Source: Maribacter arenosus (lineage in GTDB: Bacteria; Bacteroidota; Bacteroidia; Flavobacteriales; Flavobacteriaceae). Taken from it: DNA of 64,000 bases. The translations under genes and the position numbers were made by a program. Shown one piece after another: positions 1 through 9,562 of the stretch. The stretch spans positions 868,001 to 932,000 of the forward strand of contig NZ_JABTCG010000001.1 of the NCBI RefSeq assembly GCF_014610845.1, in the 5' to 3' direction. The notes under the pieces were generated by a model. It worked only from the letters and a program-made list of their open reading frames with translations, was not told where the DNA came from and made no database searches. Position 1 is the stretch's first letter; the number at the start of each line of letters is the position of its first letter.

Positions 1-84
1 TTTCAAGTCAAAATCGGCTATGGTAAATATTCTGATTTCTTGACCTTGCCCCAAATGGAAGAAGCACATGAATATCAAAAATAA
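1..84 (+). CDS. C-terminal end of an unidentified protein (5' truncated by window)
   Basis: An open frame runs from the first base to TAA at 82-84 and gives 27 residues ending LPQMEEAHEYQK. The mixed hydrophobic/charged composition looks like a real protein tail, but it is too short to assign a family. The gene starts upstream of the window. About 150 bases of AT-rich DNA separate it from the promoter of the next gene. Confidence 0.5.
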   Translation, partial: FQVKIGYGKYSDFLTLPQMEEAHEYQK

Positions 85-213
85 TAGGAAACGTACAAAA
101 GAAGTCGCGTAGTTTTTCTCCATATTTCAAAGGTACTTTATAATACTGCAATTATAAAACAAATTCCATACCAGTAATATTGTATTCTAAGCTAGAAATT
201 CATAGGTAACCCA

Positions 214-245
214 TTTACATTTACATCATCTGTCCCGTATCTTTG
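214..245 (+). promoter_or_regulatory. Bacteroidota-type promoter for the metallophosphoesterase gene
   Basis: TATCTTTG at 238-245 matches the Bacteroidota -7 consensus TAnnTTTG. TTTA at 214-217 lies 20 bases upstream and fits the -33 TTTG element at three of four bases. The implied start of transcription, just after 245, leaves almost no leader for an ATG at 254, which favours translation from the ATG at 284. Confidence 0.55.
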
Positions 246-283
246 GCCTTAATATGGATAAAATAACTAAAAACCATACCAAA

Positions 284-1186
284 ATGAAGAAGCTTTTAGC
301 CATGCTCTCCCTAGTTCTTATCATGGGTTGTAACACAAAAAAGGAAGCTGCTACCGACCACAGGGTTTTTGAAATTGGCGTTATTGCTGATTGCCAATAT
401 TGCCAATGTGATCCTACCGACGTCCGTTTTTATAAGAAAGCACCCTTGCGTTTACAAGAAGCTGTCACTGAACTAAATACACATCCTTTGGATTATACCA
501 TACATTTGGGAGATTTCATCGATAGGGATTTTAGTAGCTTTGACACGCTTCTCCCTATTTGGAACAAATTGACATCGGACACCTACCATGTGTTGGGCAA
601 CCATGATTTTAGTGTACCGGATTCCTTAAAACCTTATATCTTCGAAAAAATGGCTCTTAAGGATCGCTATTATAGCATTGTAAAGAATAAATGGCGGTTT
701 ATTGTTTTGGATGGAAATGATCTTAGTGAACACGGTGCCTTATCGGAAGTTAAAAAACAACAGACAGACTCCCTTTTTAAGTTGTTGTCCAATAAGGAAT
801 TACCAAATTTAAAACCTTGGAACGGGGGTTTGGGTTTGGATCAATTGAATTGGGTCGAAAATGAGTTGAAACTTGCGACCAAGAATAATGAACGCGTTGG
901 CTTTTATTGCCACTTCCCGGTTCTGGGGGAAACCAACGCACATAACCTCTGGAATTACGAGCAATTGTCTGCGATCATTGATAAATACGATTGTGTAAAG
1001 TTTTATTTTAATGGGCACAACCACGCTGGTGGTTACCTACAGAAAGATGGAATACATTATTTGAACTTTAAAGGCATGGTCGATACCCATGACAGTACGG
1101 CATTTGCCAGGGTGGCTTTTCATAACGATTCACTGATCATAAAGGGCTATGGTAGGGAACCTGACCGGGCCTTAAAAATAAGATAA
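284..1186 (+). CDS. Metallophosphoesterase lipoprotein, ADP-ribose/CDP-alcohol diphosphatase-like
   Basis: This is a 300-residue lipoprotein of the calcineurin-like phosphoesterase superfamily. The N-terminus MKKLLAMLSLVLIMGC is a signal peptide with a lipobox, so the product should sit on a membrane outside the cytoplasm. Metal-binding motifs appear in the expected order: IADCQYC, LGDFIDRDF, VLGNHDF, YCHFPV and FNGHNHAGGY. The WNGGLGLDQLNW segment and the spacing of the motifs resemble the Mn-dependent ADP-ribose/CDP-alcohol diphosphatase (ADPRM) branch rather than generic phosphatases. An ATG at 254 is in frame, but it would bury the signal peptide behind ten polar residues and lies too close to the -7 box. 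Substrate is inferred from family resemblance only. Confidence 0.8.
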   Translation: MKKLLAMLSLVLIMGCNTKKEAATDHRVFEIGVIADCQYCQCDPTDVRFYKKAPLRLQEAVTELNTHPLDYTIHLGDFIDRDFSSFDTLLPIWNKLTSDTYHVLGNHDFSVPDSLKPYIFEKMALKDRYYSIVKNKWRFIVLDGNDLSEHGALSEVKKQQTDSLFKLLSNKELPNLKPWNGGLGLDQLNWVENELKLATKNNERVGFYCHFPVLGETNAHNLWNYEQLSAIIDKYDCVKFYFNGHNHAGGYLQKDGIHYLNFKGMVDTHDSTAFARVAFHNDSLIIKGYGREPDRALKIR

Positions 1187-1202
1187 TAACTTAACCCTAT
1201 AA

Positions 1203-1236
1203 AAAAGCACCCTGATGATATTGTCAGGGTGCTTTT
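1203..1236. terminator. Bidirectional intrinsic terminator
   Basis: A perfect 13-bp stem (AAAAGCACCCTGA at 1203-1215 with TCAGGGTGCTTTT at 1224-1236) closes an 8-base loop. It has A and T runs on either side. It sits between convergent genes, the phosphoesterase and dnaK, and can terminate both. Confidence 0.85.
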
Positions 1237-1256
1237 CAATTTACTTGTTTTAACGT

Positions 1257-3164
1257 TTACTTGACTTCTTCGAAGTCTACGTCTTCAACATTATCACCTT
1301 CCGGAGCTTCCCCTGCAGCGGCATCCTCACCATTTGGTGATGCGCCTGCTTGTTGGGCCTCGGCTTGGGCTTTGTACATTTCCTCAGAAGCAACTTTCCA
1401 GGCTTCATTGATTTTATCCAAAGCTGGGGTAATCACAGCAAGATCCTTGCTCTCATGGGCTTTCTTTAATTCTTCCAAAGCTTCTTCGATAGGCTTTTTC
1501 TTATCATCGGAAAGTTTATCCCCAAACTCTTTCAATTGCTTTTCGGTCTGGAAGATCATACCATCTGCCTCATTTAACTTATCCGCAGTTTCCTTGGCTT
1601 TTTTATCCGATTCTGCATTGGCTTCCGCTTCCGCTTTCATCTTTTTGATTTCCTCTTCGGTCAATCCGGAAGAAGCCTCGATTCGGATATCCTGGGTTTT
1701 ATTCGTGGCCTTATCGGTTGCCGAAACTTTGATGATACCATTGGCATCAATATCAAAAGTTACCTCGATCTGTGGTGTTCCTCTTGGTGCAGGTGGAATG
1801 CCATCTAAATGAAAACGTCCTATCGTTTTATTATCAGCTGCCATTGGTCGCTCACCTTGTAACACATGGATCTCGACTGAAGGCTGGTTATCCGCTGCGG
1901 TAGAGAATACCTGTGATTTTTTCGTCGGGATCGTAGTATTGGCATCGATCAATTTTGTCATTACGCTACCCATGGTCTCAATACCTAAGGATAGTGGTGT
2001 AACATCTAACAACAATACGTCTTTTACATCACCTGTCAACACCCCACCTTGTATCGCTGCACCTACGGCAACAACTTCATCAGGGTTTACCCCTTTCGAT
2101 GGTTTTTTGCCAAAGAATTTCTCAACGGCTTCCTGTACGGCAGGGATACGGGTAGAACCTCCTACAAGAATAATTTCATCTATATCGCTTTTCGAAAGGC
2201 CAGCAGCTTTTAATGCGGTTTCACAAGGCTCAATGGTTCTTTTGACCAAATCTGCGATCAATTGCTCAAATTTAGATCGTGATAGGGAACGCACCAAATG
2301 CTTGGGTCCAGAAGCTGTAGCAGTTACATAGGGTAGATTTATTTCGGTCTGTGCCGTAGACGACAACTCTATTTTTGCCTTTTCGGCCGCTTCACGTAAT
2401 CGTTGCAATGCCATGGCATCATCCCTAAGATCGATCCCTTCATCCTTTTTAAACTCTTCGGCCAACCAATCAATGACTTTTTGATCCACATCGTCCCCTC
2501 CCAAATGGGTATCACCATCTGTAGACAATACTTCAAAAACGCCATCTCCCAATTCAAGGATGGAAACGTCATGGGTACCTCCACCAAAGTCAAAAACTAC
2601 TATTTTTTGGTCTGTGTCCTTTTTGTCCATTCCGTAAGCCAAGGATGCGGCTGTAGGCTCATTGATGATTCGTTCTACTTTAAGGCCTGCTATTTCACCT
2701 GCCTCTTTGGTGGCCTGGCGTTGTGCATCGTTAAAATACGCTGGAACCGTAATTACGGCACGAGTTACATCCTGTCCCAAGTAATCCTCTGCTGTTTTCT
2801 TCATTTTCTGAAGGATCATGGCAGAAAGTTCCTGGGGGGTGTATAAACGCCCGTCGATATCGACCCTTGGGGTGTCATTATCCCCTTTTACCACTTTATA
2901 GGGAACACGTTCAGCTTCTTTTTTTGATTCCGAATACTTGTTACCCATAAAACGTTTTATCGAATAAACGGTTTTATGCGGGTTAGTGACCGCCTGTCTT
3001 TTTGCAGGATCACCAACCTTGATTTCACCACCTTCGACAAATGCGATTACTGATGGTGTTGTTCTTTTACCTTCGGCATTGGGAATTACAACGGGCTCGT
3101 TACCTTCCATTACTGAAACGCAGGAGTTGGTCGTACCCAAATCTATTCCTATAATTTTGCTCAT
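1257..3164 (-). CDS. dnaK: Molecular chaperone DnaK (Hsp70)
   Basis: This 635-residue Hsp70 is an ATP-driven chaperone that binds unfolded segments with DnaJ and GrpE in the cytoplasm. The N-terminus [16 protein letters not shown] holds the phosphate-1 motif. [13 protein letters not shown] (phosphate-2) and [13 protein letters not shown] (adenosine motif) follow. [15 protein letters not shown] marks the linker and start of the substrate-binding domain, and an alpha-helical lid and the acidic tail EDVDFEEVK end the protein. Length is normal for the family. dnaJ and grpE are not adjacent, so the gene is probably transcribed alone, and it ends at the shared terminator. Confidence 0.97.
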   Translation of the reverse strand: MSKIIGIDLGTTNSCVSVMEGNEPVVIPNAEGKRTTPSVIAFVEGGEIKVGDPAKRQAVTNPHKTVYSIKRFMGNKYSESKKEAERVPYKVVKGDNDTPRVDIDGRLYTPQELSAMILQKMKKTAEDYLGQDVTRAVITVPAYFNDAQRQATKEAGEIAGLKVERIINEPTAASLAYGMDKKDTDQKIVVFDFGGGTHDVSILELGDGVFEVLSTDGDTHLGGDDVDQKVIDWLAEEFKKDEGIDLRDDAMALQRLREAAEKAKIELSSTAQTEINLPYVTATASGPKHLVRSLSRSKFEQLIADLVKRTIEPCETALKAAGLSKSDIDEIILVGGSTRIPAVQEAVEKFFGKKPSKGVNPDEVVAVGAAIQGGVLTGDVKDVLLLDVTPLSLGIETMGSVMTKLIDANTTIPTKKSQVFSTAADNQPSVEIHVLQGERPMAADNKTIGRFHLDGIPPAPRGTPQIEVTFDIDANGIIKVSATDKATNKTQDIRIEASSGLTEEEIKKMKAEAEANAESDKKAKETADKLNEADGMIFQTEKQLKEFGDKLSDDKKKPIEEALEELKKAHESKDLAVITPALDKINEAWKVASEEMYKAQAEAQQAGASPNGEDAAAGEAPEGDNVEDVDFEEVK

Positions 3165-3537
3165 TATATATGTTTTAAATATTAGTGCTTAATTTTTTAT
3201 GTCGATTAGGGAATGACAAACAATATGCCAATTGCCGGTAACCTGACATGATGTCATTTTTGAAAGGTTTGATTAATGGCCTTTTTGAATGCCAAATGGC
3301 TGGATTGTCTGAGAAATAGCCACTTCCATATATGAGCGTGAAATAATTAATTAACGACAAATGTGTTAAATAAAACAAACCAAGTTGCCCACTTCCTCCG
3401 AGGGAAGCCAACTATCCATTTGATTTATATAATCTAAACTCTTAAGTGTAGCATCGTAAAGTCTAGAAATCGGTCTAGTTTACAGATAAAACAAGAACCA
3501 AGCTTCAATTTAAAAACCATGTAATAATTTTCAAAAA

Positions 3538-3551
3538 TTGACATTTATCAT
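3538..3551. promoter_or_regulatory. FNR/CRP-like dyad upstream of the oxidoreductase operon
   Basis: TTGAC-ATTT-ATCAT matches the FNR consensus TTGAT-N4-ATCAA at eight of ten fixed positions. It is 76 bases before the first start codon, a position suited to control of transcription. The enzyme downstream is of an oxygen-sensitive iron-sulfur class, which makes an oxygen-responsive regulator plausible. This is inferred from the pattern only. Confidence 0.3.
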
Positions 3552-3567
3552 ATTTATTATAATAAAT
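3552..3567. promoter_or_regulatory. 16-bp AT-only perfect palindrome
   Basis: ATTTATTATAATAAAT reads identically on both strands and directly abuts the FNR-like dyad. It may be an operator or simply part of an AT-rich promoter. In such AT-rich DNA, chance is a real alternative. Confidence 0.25.
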
Positions 3568-3627
3568 CAATATTATTTTTATGAATTATAAAATTTCCTT
3601 GATTAAAGTGTATGTAAATTTATTAAT

Positions 3628-3858
3628 ATGGCAAAAGTAAATGGAGCTATCGTTGTTGATATTGAAACATGCAAAGGTTGTGATCTGTGCGTACCTGTTT
3701 GCGCGGAAAATGTCATAAGCATGTCCACAGAAGTCAATCGAAAAGGTTATCACTATGCCTATATGAGCAACCCTGAGGCCTGTAATGGATGTACGAACTG
3801 TGCTGTTGTTTGTCCAGATAGGGCCATAACAGTGTATCGGGTAAAAGTTGCAGGATAA
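3628..3858 (+). CDS. 2-oxoacid:ferredoxin oxidoreductase, delta (2x[4Fe-4S]) subunit
   Basis: This 76-residue bacterial ferredoxin-type subunit passes electrons from the oxidoreductase core to ferredoxin. Two CxxCxxCxxxC motifs are visible: Cys15/18/21/25 followed by an alanine, and Cys52/55/58/62 followed by Pro. They would bind two [4Fe-4S] clusters. It is the first gene of a tight operon: the alpha subunit starts 15 bases after its stop. In this gene order (delta-alpha-beta-gamma) the family is often annotated as 3-methyl-2-oxobutanoate (Vor) or 2-oxoglutarate (Kor) ferredoxin oxidoreductase. The sequence does not settle the substrate. Confidence 0.9.
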   Translation: MAKVNGAIVVDIETCKGCDLCVPVCAENVISMSTEVNRKGYHYAYMSNPEACNGCTNCAVVCPDRAITVYRVKVAG

Positions 3859-3873
3859 ATTAAAAATGAATTT

Positions 3874-4998
3874 ATGTCCGAATTAAAATTAATGAAAGGG
3901 AACGAAGCATTGGCTGAGGCTGCCATCAGGGCCGGAGTTGATGCTTATTTCGGTTATCCCATTACGCCACAATCAGAAGTAATTGAACATCTGATGGCTG
4001 AACGTCCGGAAGAGCGAACCGGAATGATCGTCTTACAGGCCGAAAGTGAAATCGCAGCGATCAATATGGTCTATGGGGCCGCGAGTACCGGAAAAAAAGT
4101 AATGACTTCATCTTCAAGCCCAGGTATTTCCTTGAAATTGGAAGGAATTTCTTATTTGGCAGGCGCAGAATTGCCCGCGGTTATCGTTAATGTTGTTCGT
4201 GGCGGACCTGGTTTGGGTACTATACAGCCTTCGCAAGCAGATTATTTCCAATCGGTTAAAGGAGGCGGCCATGGCGATTACAAACTTTATGTGCTGGCGC
4301 CGGCATCGGTTCAGGAAATGTCCGATTTTGTAGAGGATGCCTTTGATATTGCCTTTAAATACCGTGCCCCTGTTTTAATACTTTCAGACGGGCTAATCGG
4401 ACAGATGATGGAAAAAGTATACCTGAAAGACCAGCAAGAACGAATTTCTGATGAAGAAGTAATCAAAAAATATGGAGGCTGGGCGGTTACTGGTAAAACA
4501 GATAGGAAAAGAAATATAATTACCTCACTTGACCTACAATCCGAAAAGATGGAAGCCCGTGTTCATAGACTGCTGAAAAAGTACGCGCAAATGGAAAAAG
4601 AAGATCTGCGGTTTGAAAAAATAAGTTGTGATGATGCCGAATATCTGTTCGTTGCTTACGGTTCAAGCGCCCGGATCGCTCAAAAAGCAGTCGAATTAGC
4701 ACGTAAAAAAGGCATTAAAGCCGGGTTGTTACGGCCTATTACCTTATTCCCTTTTCCAAAACAGCAACTATTTGAATTGGCAGATCAAGTAAAAGGGATT
4801 TTGAGCGTTGAATTAAACGCAGGCCAAATGGTAGAGGACGTTAGATTATCCGTAGAACACAAAGTAGCCGTAGAGCATTTTGGAAGGACAGGCGGAATTA
4901 TTCATACCCCTGAAGAAGTATTGGAAGCATTGGAAGAAAAAATAATACATAATGAACGTATCGGAGATTATAAAACCCGAGAATCAAGTATTCTGTAA
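3874..4998 (+). CDS. 2-oxoacid:ferredoxin oxidoreductase, alpha subunit (VorB/KorA type)
   Basis: This 374-residue alpha subunit carries the pyrimidine-side fold of the thiamine-diphosphate enzyme that oxidatively decarboxylates 2-oxoacids to acyl-CoA and reduced ferredoxin. The N-terminal signature GNEALAEAAIRAG followed by YFGYPITPQSEVIEHL is diagnostic. SSSSPGISLKLEGISYLAGAE and GGPGLGTIQPSQ follow in the usual places, and the C-terminal third is the transketolase-C-like domain. The beta gene starts inside it (47-base overlap), so the subunits are probably translationally coupled. Many annotations would call it VorB, but substrate preference is not readable here. Confidence 0.9.
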   Translation: MSELKLMKGNEALAEAAIRAGVDAYFGYPITPQSEVIEHLMAERPEERTGMIVLQAESEIAAINMVYGAASTGKKVMTSSSSPGISLKLEGISYLAGAELPAVIVNVVRGGPGLGTIQPSQADYFQSVKGGGHGDYKLYVLAPASVQEMSDFVEDAFDIAFKYRAPVLILSDGLIGQMMEKVYLKDQQERISDEEVIKKYGGWAVTGKTDRKRNIITSLDLQSEKMEARVHRLLKKYAQMEKEDLRFEKISCDDAEYLFVAYGSSARIAQKAVELARKKGIKAGLLRPITLFPFPKQQLFELADQVKGILSVELNAGQMVEDVRLSVEHKVAVEHFGRTGGIIHTPEEVLEALEEKIIHNERIGDYKTRESSIL

Positions 4999-5725
4999 AA
5001 CAAAATTAATGACCGATGCGACCTTGTCGTATTGTCCAGGTTGCGGTCATGGTACAGCACATAATCTTACCATGGAGGTCATCGATGAAATGGGTATCGT
5101 TGCAGATACTATTGGGGTTGCCCCTGTTGGTTGTTCTGTACTAGCCTATGATTTTATGAATATTGATATGACCCAGGCCGCGCACGGTAGGGCACCAGCA
5201 GTTGCTACCGCTATTTCGAGATTATGGCCCAATAAATACGTGTTTACCTATCAAGGTGATGGTGATTTAGCCGCTATTGGGACGGCAGAAACCATACATG
5301 CTTGTAACCGGGGCGAGAATATTGTGGTGATTTTTGTAAATAATGGTATTTATGGTATGACCGGAGGCCAAATGGCACCGACAACACTATCGGGTATGCC
5401 TACATCAACATCACCATATGGAAGGGATGTCAAAACAATGGGTTCCCCGATAAAAATGACTGAATTGGTAGCTAATCTACCAGGTGTCTATTTTGCGACG
5501 CGGCATGCCGTACATACACATAAACATGCACGTAAAGCTAAAAAGGCCATTCAGAAAGCATTTGAAAATACACGATTGAAAAAGGGGGTATCCTTTGTGG
5601 AAATTGTTTCAAACTGTAATTCGGGTTGGAAAATGACCCCTTTAGAATCTAATCAATGGATGGTAGATAACATGTTCCCCTACTACCCTCTCGGGGATAT
5701 CAAAGTAGATGGTGTATTAAAATAA
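4952..5725 (+). CDS. 2-oxoacid:ferredoxin oxidoreductase, beta (TPP-binding) subunit
   Basis: This 257-residue subunit binds thiamine diphosphate and part of an iron-sulfur centre. YCPGCGHG (Cys28 and Cys31) is the conserved N-terminal motif. The TPP/Mg site is GDGDLAAIG followed by FVNNGIYGMTGGQ about 30 residues later. The start overlaps the end of the alpha gene by 47 bases, and the gamma gene begins four bases after the stop. The first 20 residues are encoded within the alpha overlap and are less certain; Met20 is an alternative start just before the Cys motif. Confidence 0.9.
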   Translation: MNVSEIIKPENQVFCKTKLMTDATLSYCPGCGHGTAHNLTMEVIDEMGIVADTIGVAPVGCSVLAYDFMNIDMTQAAHGRAPAVATAISRLWPNKYVFTYQGDGDLAAIGTAETIHACNRGENIVVIFVNNGIYGMTGGQMAPTTLSGMPTSTSPYGRDVKTMGSPIKMTELVANLPGVYFATRHAVHTHKHARKAKKAIQKAFENTRLKKGVSFVEIVSNCNSGWKMTPLESNQWMVDNMFPYYPLGDIKVDGVLK

Positions 5726-5729
5726 GGTT

Positions 5730-6299
5730 ATGACGGAAGAAATTATCATTGCAGGTTTTGGAGGTCAAGGAGTGCTTTCTATGGGAAAAATTTTAGCCTA
5801 TTCAGGCATCATGCAGGATGAGGAAGTAAGCTGGATGCCATCATATGGTCCCGAAATGCGAGGCGGAACTGCCAACGTTACTGTTATTTTGAGTGATGAG
5901 CGAATCAGTTCCCCTTACTTAAAAATGTACGATACCGCTATTATCTTAAACCAACAATCTATGGATAAGTTTGAGGAGACCGTTAAGCCTGGTGGTACAC
6001 TTTTGTATGATCCCAACGGAATTTCCCAACATCCTACGAGAACGGATATTAAGATTTACCAGATTGAGGGGGCAAAATTAGCTGCCGAAATGGGAAATAA
6101 AAAAATATTCAATATGGTCGTTTTGGGCGCATTTCTAAAGATAAAGCCCATCGTAAAGCTTGAAAATGTTATTGAAGGTTTGAAAAAATCATTATCAGAA
6201 CGTTACCATTATTTAATTCCATTGAACAAAGAAGCGATAATTGAAGGTATGGGTAACGTGTCTCCCTACACTATTGAAGAACAGGCCCTTCCTAATTAG
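5730..6299 (+). CDS. 2-oxoacid:ferredoxin oxidoreductase, gamma subunit
   Basis: This 189-residue gamma subunit helps build the CoA-binding and dimer-interface part of the complex. The family signature is at the N-terminus: IAGFGGQGVLSMGKIL, then SYGPEMRGGTANVTV. It closes the four-gene operon, with only four bases separating it from the beta gene. No strong terminator follows. About 200 bases of untranslated DNA lead to the serine dehydratase gene. Confidence 0.9.
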   Translation: MTEEIIIAGFGGQGVLSMGKILAYSGIMQDEEVSWMPSYGPEMRGGTANVTVILSDERISSPYLKMYDTAIILNQQSMDKFEETVKPGGTLLYDPNGISQHPTRTDIKIYQIEGAKLAAEMGNKKIFNMVVLGAFLKIKPIVKLENVIEGLKKSLSERYHYLIPLNKEAIIEGMGNVSPYTIEEQALPN

Positions 6300-6507
6300 C
6301 TATATTCCCAAATATGTTGTCTTATTCATGATATGGATCAAGGTTAATAACTACATCCAATTGTAACTTTCATTCTGGAAAATAATATCGTCCCAATAGC
6401 GCCTTATACATAGGCTGGATTGATCGCCTCCATGTAAAATCCAACTCTCCATAATTCCGATAATTTGTAAACCGGACTTGATTCAACAATAAGTTTATCT
6501 TTACATC

Positions 6508-7953
6508 ATGGAGACGACCTACGCCAAAATGGAGTGCATCAGCATATTTGATATGTTGAAAATCGGTATTGGCCCATCAAGTTCGCACACCTTAGGACCT
6601 TGGCGAGCTGCTGAAAGATGGATTGCCGAACTCAAGGCCTCAGATCTTTTCCATGAAGTCGAAAAGATACAGGTACATATGTATGGCTCATTGTCCTTGA
6701 CAGGGAAAGGTCATGCCACGGATTTTGCCGTTATGCTGGGATTGTCCGGGACCGACCCCGAATATGTGGCCATAGAGGATATTCATCAAATTGTTCAAGA
6801 AATAAAGAATACCAAAAGCTTACATTTTAATAAGGAACGCCCATTGCCATTTGATCCGGCTACCGATATTATCTTCAATCGGAAGTTCCTTCCCTTTCAT
6901 GCGAACGGTTTAAAGTTCGTCGCCACCTTTACAAATGGTACGACAAAATCAAAGACCTACTACTCGATCGGTGGGGGTTTTGTGGTAGTGGAAGAACGAA
7001 AAAATGCCAAACGTAATATCGAGACCTTTAAGTCCTTTCCCATGCCAATCACCTTGGGCAGCGAACTTTTGGCCTATTGCGCACAAGAAAACAAAGCCAT
7101 TTCAGAAATCGTACTAATGAACGAACGTTCCCTGCGCACTGATGAAGAAATAGATCTACAATTACATCGTATTTGGGACACCATGCTCGAATGCATGTAT
7201 ATCGGCTGCCATAGTGAAGGTGTTCTCCCAGGGGGACTCAACGTGCGCCGTCGTGCCTTTGGTATCCATCAAAATCTCAAGGGTGACCTACCCTACTCCA
7301 CGCCCCAGGAATGGTTACATACCATACGCCAGACCGAGGTTAAATTTCGACAGATCTTAAAATGGGTCAGTTGCTTTGCTCTGGCCGTCAACGAGGTCAA
7401 CGCCTCCTTGGGCCGCGTGGTTACAGCCCCTACTAATGGGAGTGCCGGGGTAATCCCGGCTGTACTCATGTATTATCTGGTCATTGAAAATCACGATGCC
7501 GGTTTTGAGGAGATTAAAAAATTTTTATTGGTAGCCGGGGAAATTGGGAGCTTATTTAAAAAAGGTGCTACGATATCCGCTGCCATGGGGGGTTGCCAGG
7601 CCGAAATCGGGGTTTCCTCGGCCATGGCCGCAGGAGCTTTGACAGAACTACTGGGAGGTACTCCCGAACAGGTATTGATGGCTGCTGAAATTGCCATGGA
7701 ACACCATTTAGGACTCACTTGTGATCCTATTGGGGGACTGGTACAAGTGCCATGTATAGAACGGAACTCCATGGGGGCAATAAAGGCCATCAACGCTGCG
7801 GAACTGGCTTTGGGTTCAGACCCCAAAGAAGCCAAGGTCCCCTTCGACAAGGTGGTGCAGACCATGTGGGAAACCGCAAAGGACATGAATACCAAATACA
7901 AGGAAACCTCGGAAGGCGGACTCGCCGTCGGGGTCTATTTAAGTGATTGTTAG
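6508..7953 (+). CDS. sdaA: L-serine ammonia-lyase (iron-sulfur type, single chain)
   Basis: This 481-residue enzyme deaminates L-serine to pyruvate and ammonia using a [4Fe-4S] cluster rather than PLP. The N-terminal domain starts with [21 protein letters not shown], the conserved serine-dehydratase-beta motif. The cluster cysteines fit [16 protein letters not shown] and VPCIERN in the C-terminal half, as in the single-chain (E. coli SdaA-like) enzymes, and the length is typical. An ATG seven codons downstream (6529) is an alternative start closer to the conserved region. It stands alone, with a possible -7 box (TATCTTTA) just before the ATG. Confidence 0.93.
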   Translation: METTYAKMECISIFDMLKIGIGPSSSHTLGPWRAAERWIAELKASDLFHEVEKIQVHMYGSLSLTGKGHATDFAVMLGLSGTDPEYVAIEDIHQIVQEIKNTKSLHFNKERPLPFDPATDIIFNRKFLPFHANGLKFVATFTNGTTKSKTYYSIGGGFVVVEERKNAKRNIETFKSFPMPITLGSELLAYCAQENKAISEIVLMNERSLRTDEEIDLQLHRIWDTMLECMYIGCHSEGVLPGGLNVRRRAFGIHQNLKGDLPYSTPQEWLHTIRQTEVKFRQILKWVSCFALAVNEVNASLGRVVTAPTNGSAGVIPAVLMYYLVIENHDAGFEEIKKFLLVAGEIGSLFKKGATISAAMGGCQAEIGVSSAMAAGALTELLGGTPEQVLMAAEIAMEHHLGLTCDPIGGLVQVPCIERNSMGAIKAINAAELALGSDPKEAKVPFDKVVQTMWETAKDMNTKYKETSEGGLAVGVYLSDC

Positions 7954-8168
7954 CAGGTTAAGGCAATACTATGACGGGTTTGTCCTCACTTTTACAACTT
8001 CTAGAGTCTAACCTATCACTATTATCCCAAAAACCTTGTAATTCTTACGCTTTTGTCAGAGATTTAGTAAATTAGTAAAGTACTTATTGTACCAAGTTAG
8101 GGTTCACCTCAATGACACGTTCAAAACAACAAGCACATCCATTAACCGCGTCATATTACCAATTAATC

Positions 8169-8492
8169 ATGAAACCGAGAAGTATTCTTCTAGTGGGGAT
8201 ACTAACGATTTTGTTTTTTAGCTGTGAGAAAAAGGGTTCAGATTTAATCTGGGCCTATATAAGTGAAACTCAATGCACCAATGAATGGGACAGATTTGGT
8301 CTTAATTCAACGGAGGATAATTTAGTTGAATATTTAAAGAGTCATGATATTCCAATATTTGATTTTAATATTGAAGTATATTCCGCTGGTCCATTTTGTA
8401 ATGCTTGTACATGTCCCTCAGGTAGAAATATTCAAGTTCTTATTGACGCCGATGATTTTAGTAAAATAGAGAAATTAGGATTTATAAAATGA
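8169..8492 (+). CDS. Small lipoprotein, hypothetical
   Basis: This is a 107-residue protein that I do not recognise. MKPRSILLVGILTILFFSC is a lipoprotein signal with a lipobox cysteine, so it should be exported and lipidated. The mature part is acidic and contains a C-x2-C-x-C cluster (CNACTC). The end reads NIQVLIDADDFSKIEKLGF, which could be a short beta-alpha unit. A longer frame opens at 8112, but its 19 extra residues would disrupt the signal peptide. It lies alone between sdaA and the DinB-like gene. Confidence 0.6.
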   Translation: MKPRSILLVGILTILFFSCEKKGSDLIWAYISETQCTNEWDRFGLNSTEDNLVEYLKSHDIPIFDFNIEVYSAGPFCNACTCPSGRNIQVLIDADDFSKIEKLGFIK

Positions 8493-8643
8493 TCACGCAA
8501 ACCTAACGGCGGCATAGGTAATACCGGATTCTACCTCAAACAAATAACAAGAAAATAGTATTTTAGTCTTATCAAATAAAAGTTGTGTTAAGGCAATATA
8601 CCAGATTGGGGTATTCCTAAGAATACTTATGGAGGATTATTCA

Positions 8644-9120
8644 ATGACAAGAAGTCGATTTATTGCGAATAGGTTACGCGAAGTCCTATTAAACGGGCAT
8701 TGGGTTGCCAATACAAACTATAAAGAACAGTTACAAAGTGTGGATTGGGTACAGGCTACACAAAAAATCGGAAAACTGAACACGATAGCTGCGCTCACTT
8801 ATCACGTCAACTACTATTTAGCCGGTATTCTCAATGTTTTTAATGGTGGAGATCTCGAAATTCGGGATAAATACAGTTTTGAAATGCCCCCAATTACATC
8901 GGAAACCGATTGGAAAAAACTAAGTAATGAATTTTTGATGAACGCCGAAAAACTGATACATCATATAGAAAAATTGGAGGATCAAAAATGGGATACCGTA
9001 TTTGTAGCTAAAAAATACGGCACCTTCTTAAGAAATATGGAAGGGGTTATTGAACATAGCTATTATCATCTCGGGCAAATTTCCCTACTTAGAAAACTGA
9101 ATTTGGAGCGTACAACATAA
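8644..9120 (+). CDS. DinB-like (DUF1572/DinB_2 fold) protein
   Basis: This 158-residue protein is predicted to form the DinB four-helix bundle, a family with a metal site made of three histidines. Candidate ligands are His in LTYHVNYYLAG and in the C-terminal VIEHSYYHLGQISLL. The family includes thiol-dependent transferases and many proteins of unknown role; no substrate can be named. The start at 8644 is chosen because GGAGG at 8631-8635 is a well-placed Shine-Dalgarno site, unusual in this window. An upstream in-frame ATG at 8629 would overlap that site. Confidence 0.7.
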   Translation: MTRSRFIANRLREVLLNGHWVANTNYKEQLQSVDWVQATQKIGKLNTIAALTYHVNYYLAGILNVFNGGDLEIRDKYSFEMPPITSETDWKKLSNEFLMNAEKLIHHIEKLEDQKWDTVFVAKKYGTFLRNMEGVIEHSYYHLGQISLLRKLNLERTT

Positions 9121-9227
9121 TTAAGTTACTAAAATTTACCATATTCGAAATAGTCAAATTTTAATGGGCTAGTAAATAGGATTTTATTATATTGATTTAA
9201 GAATCGAAACCCATAAAACTTCATACT

Positions 9228-9467
9228 ATGAAAACGATGACCTGTAAACAATTAGGCGGTGCCTGTGAATTGGAATTCCAAGCGAACAATTTTGATGAAA
9301 TAGCGGAAATGAGTAAGCGACACGGTATGGAGATGTTCCAAAAAGGGGACAAAGCCCATCTAAAGGCTATGATTGGGATGAAAGCCAAGATGCAATCGCC
9401 AAATGACATGGTTGAATGGCTCGAGAGTAAAAGAAAAGTATTTGATTCACTGCCAGATAATGAATAA
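9228..9467 (+). CDS. DUF1059 family small protein
   Basis: This 79-residue protein begins MTCKQLGGACELEFQA after a two-residue lead. The Cys-x5-Cys arrangement followed by an amphipathic helix (EIAEMSKRHGMEMF) is the pattern of DUF1059 proteins, which are short, conserved and of unknown function. The C-terminal half is helical and charged. It is probably a single-gene unit; no partner gene is suggested by the context. Confidence 0.7.
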   Translation: MKTMTCKQLGGACELEFQANNFDEIAEMSKRHGMEMFQKGDKAHLKAMIGMKAKMQSPNDMVEWLESKRKVFDSLPDNE

Positions 9468-9562
9468 CACACCCATACGATTTTTACCTATAATAAGCCT
9501 ATTCAAATTCGATGCCGGCCTTAGATAGCCATCTTCCAAAAATCCTTAATCTTGCATTCCCT

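Larger units (their letters stand above)
3165..3627. other. Divergent intergenic region between dnaK and the ferredoxin-oxidoreductase operon
   Basis: These 463 bases contain no convincing gene. A 78-codon minus-strand frame at 3175-3411 has no recognisable features. The half next to dnaK should hold its promoter, but I could not find a well-spaced TTTG/TAnnTTTG pair. The half next to the oxidoreductase operon becomes very AT-rich and contains the FNR-like site and the palindrome listed separately. Confidence 0.5.

Noticed and set aside
1261-1812. Long plus-strand open frames opposite dnaK (also 1939-2331 and 2403-2846)
   Set aside because: They are antisense shadows of a strongly conserved gene, rich in Ser and low-complexity residues, with no independent signals.
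3175-3411. 78-codon minus-strand gene upstream of dnaK
   Set aside because: No family features, no ribosome site, and the composition is like non-coding DNA; probably the dnaK leader region.
7491-7901. 136-codon minus-strand frame opposite sdaA
   Set aside because: Antisense to the conserved cluster-binding region of the serine dehydratase; no plausible start context.
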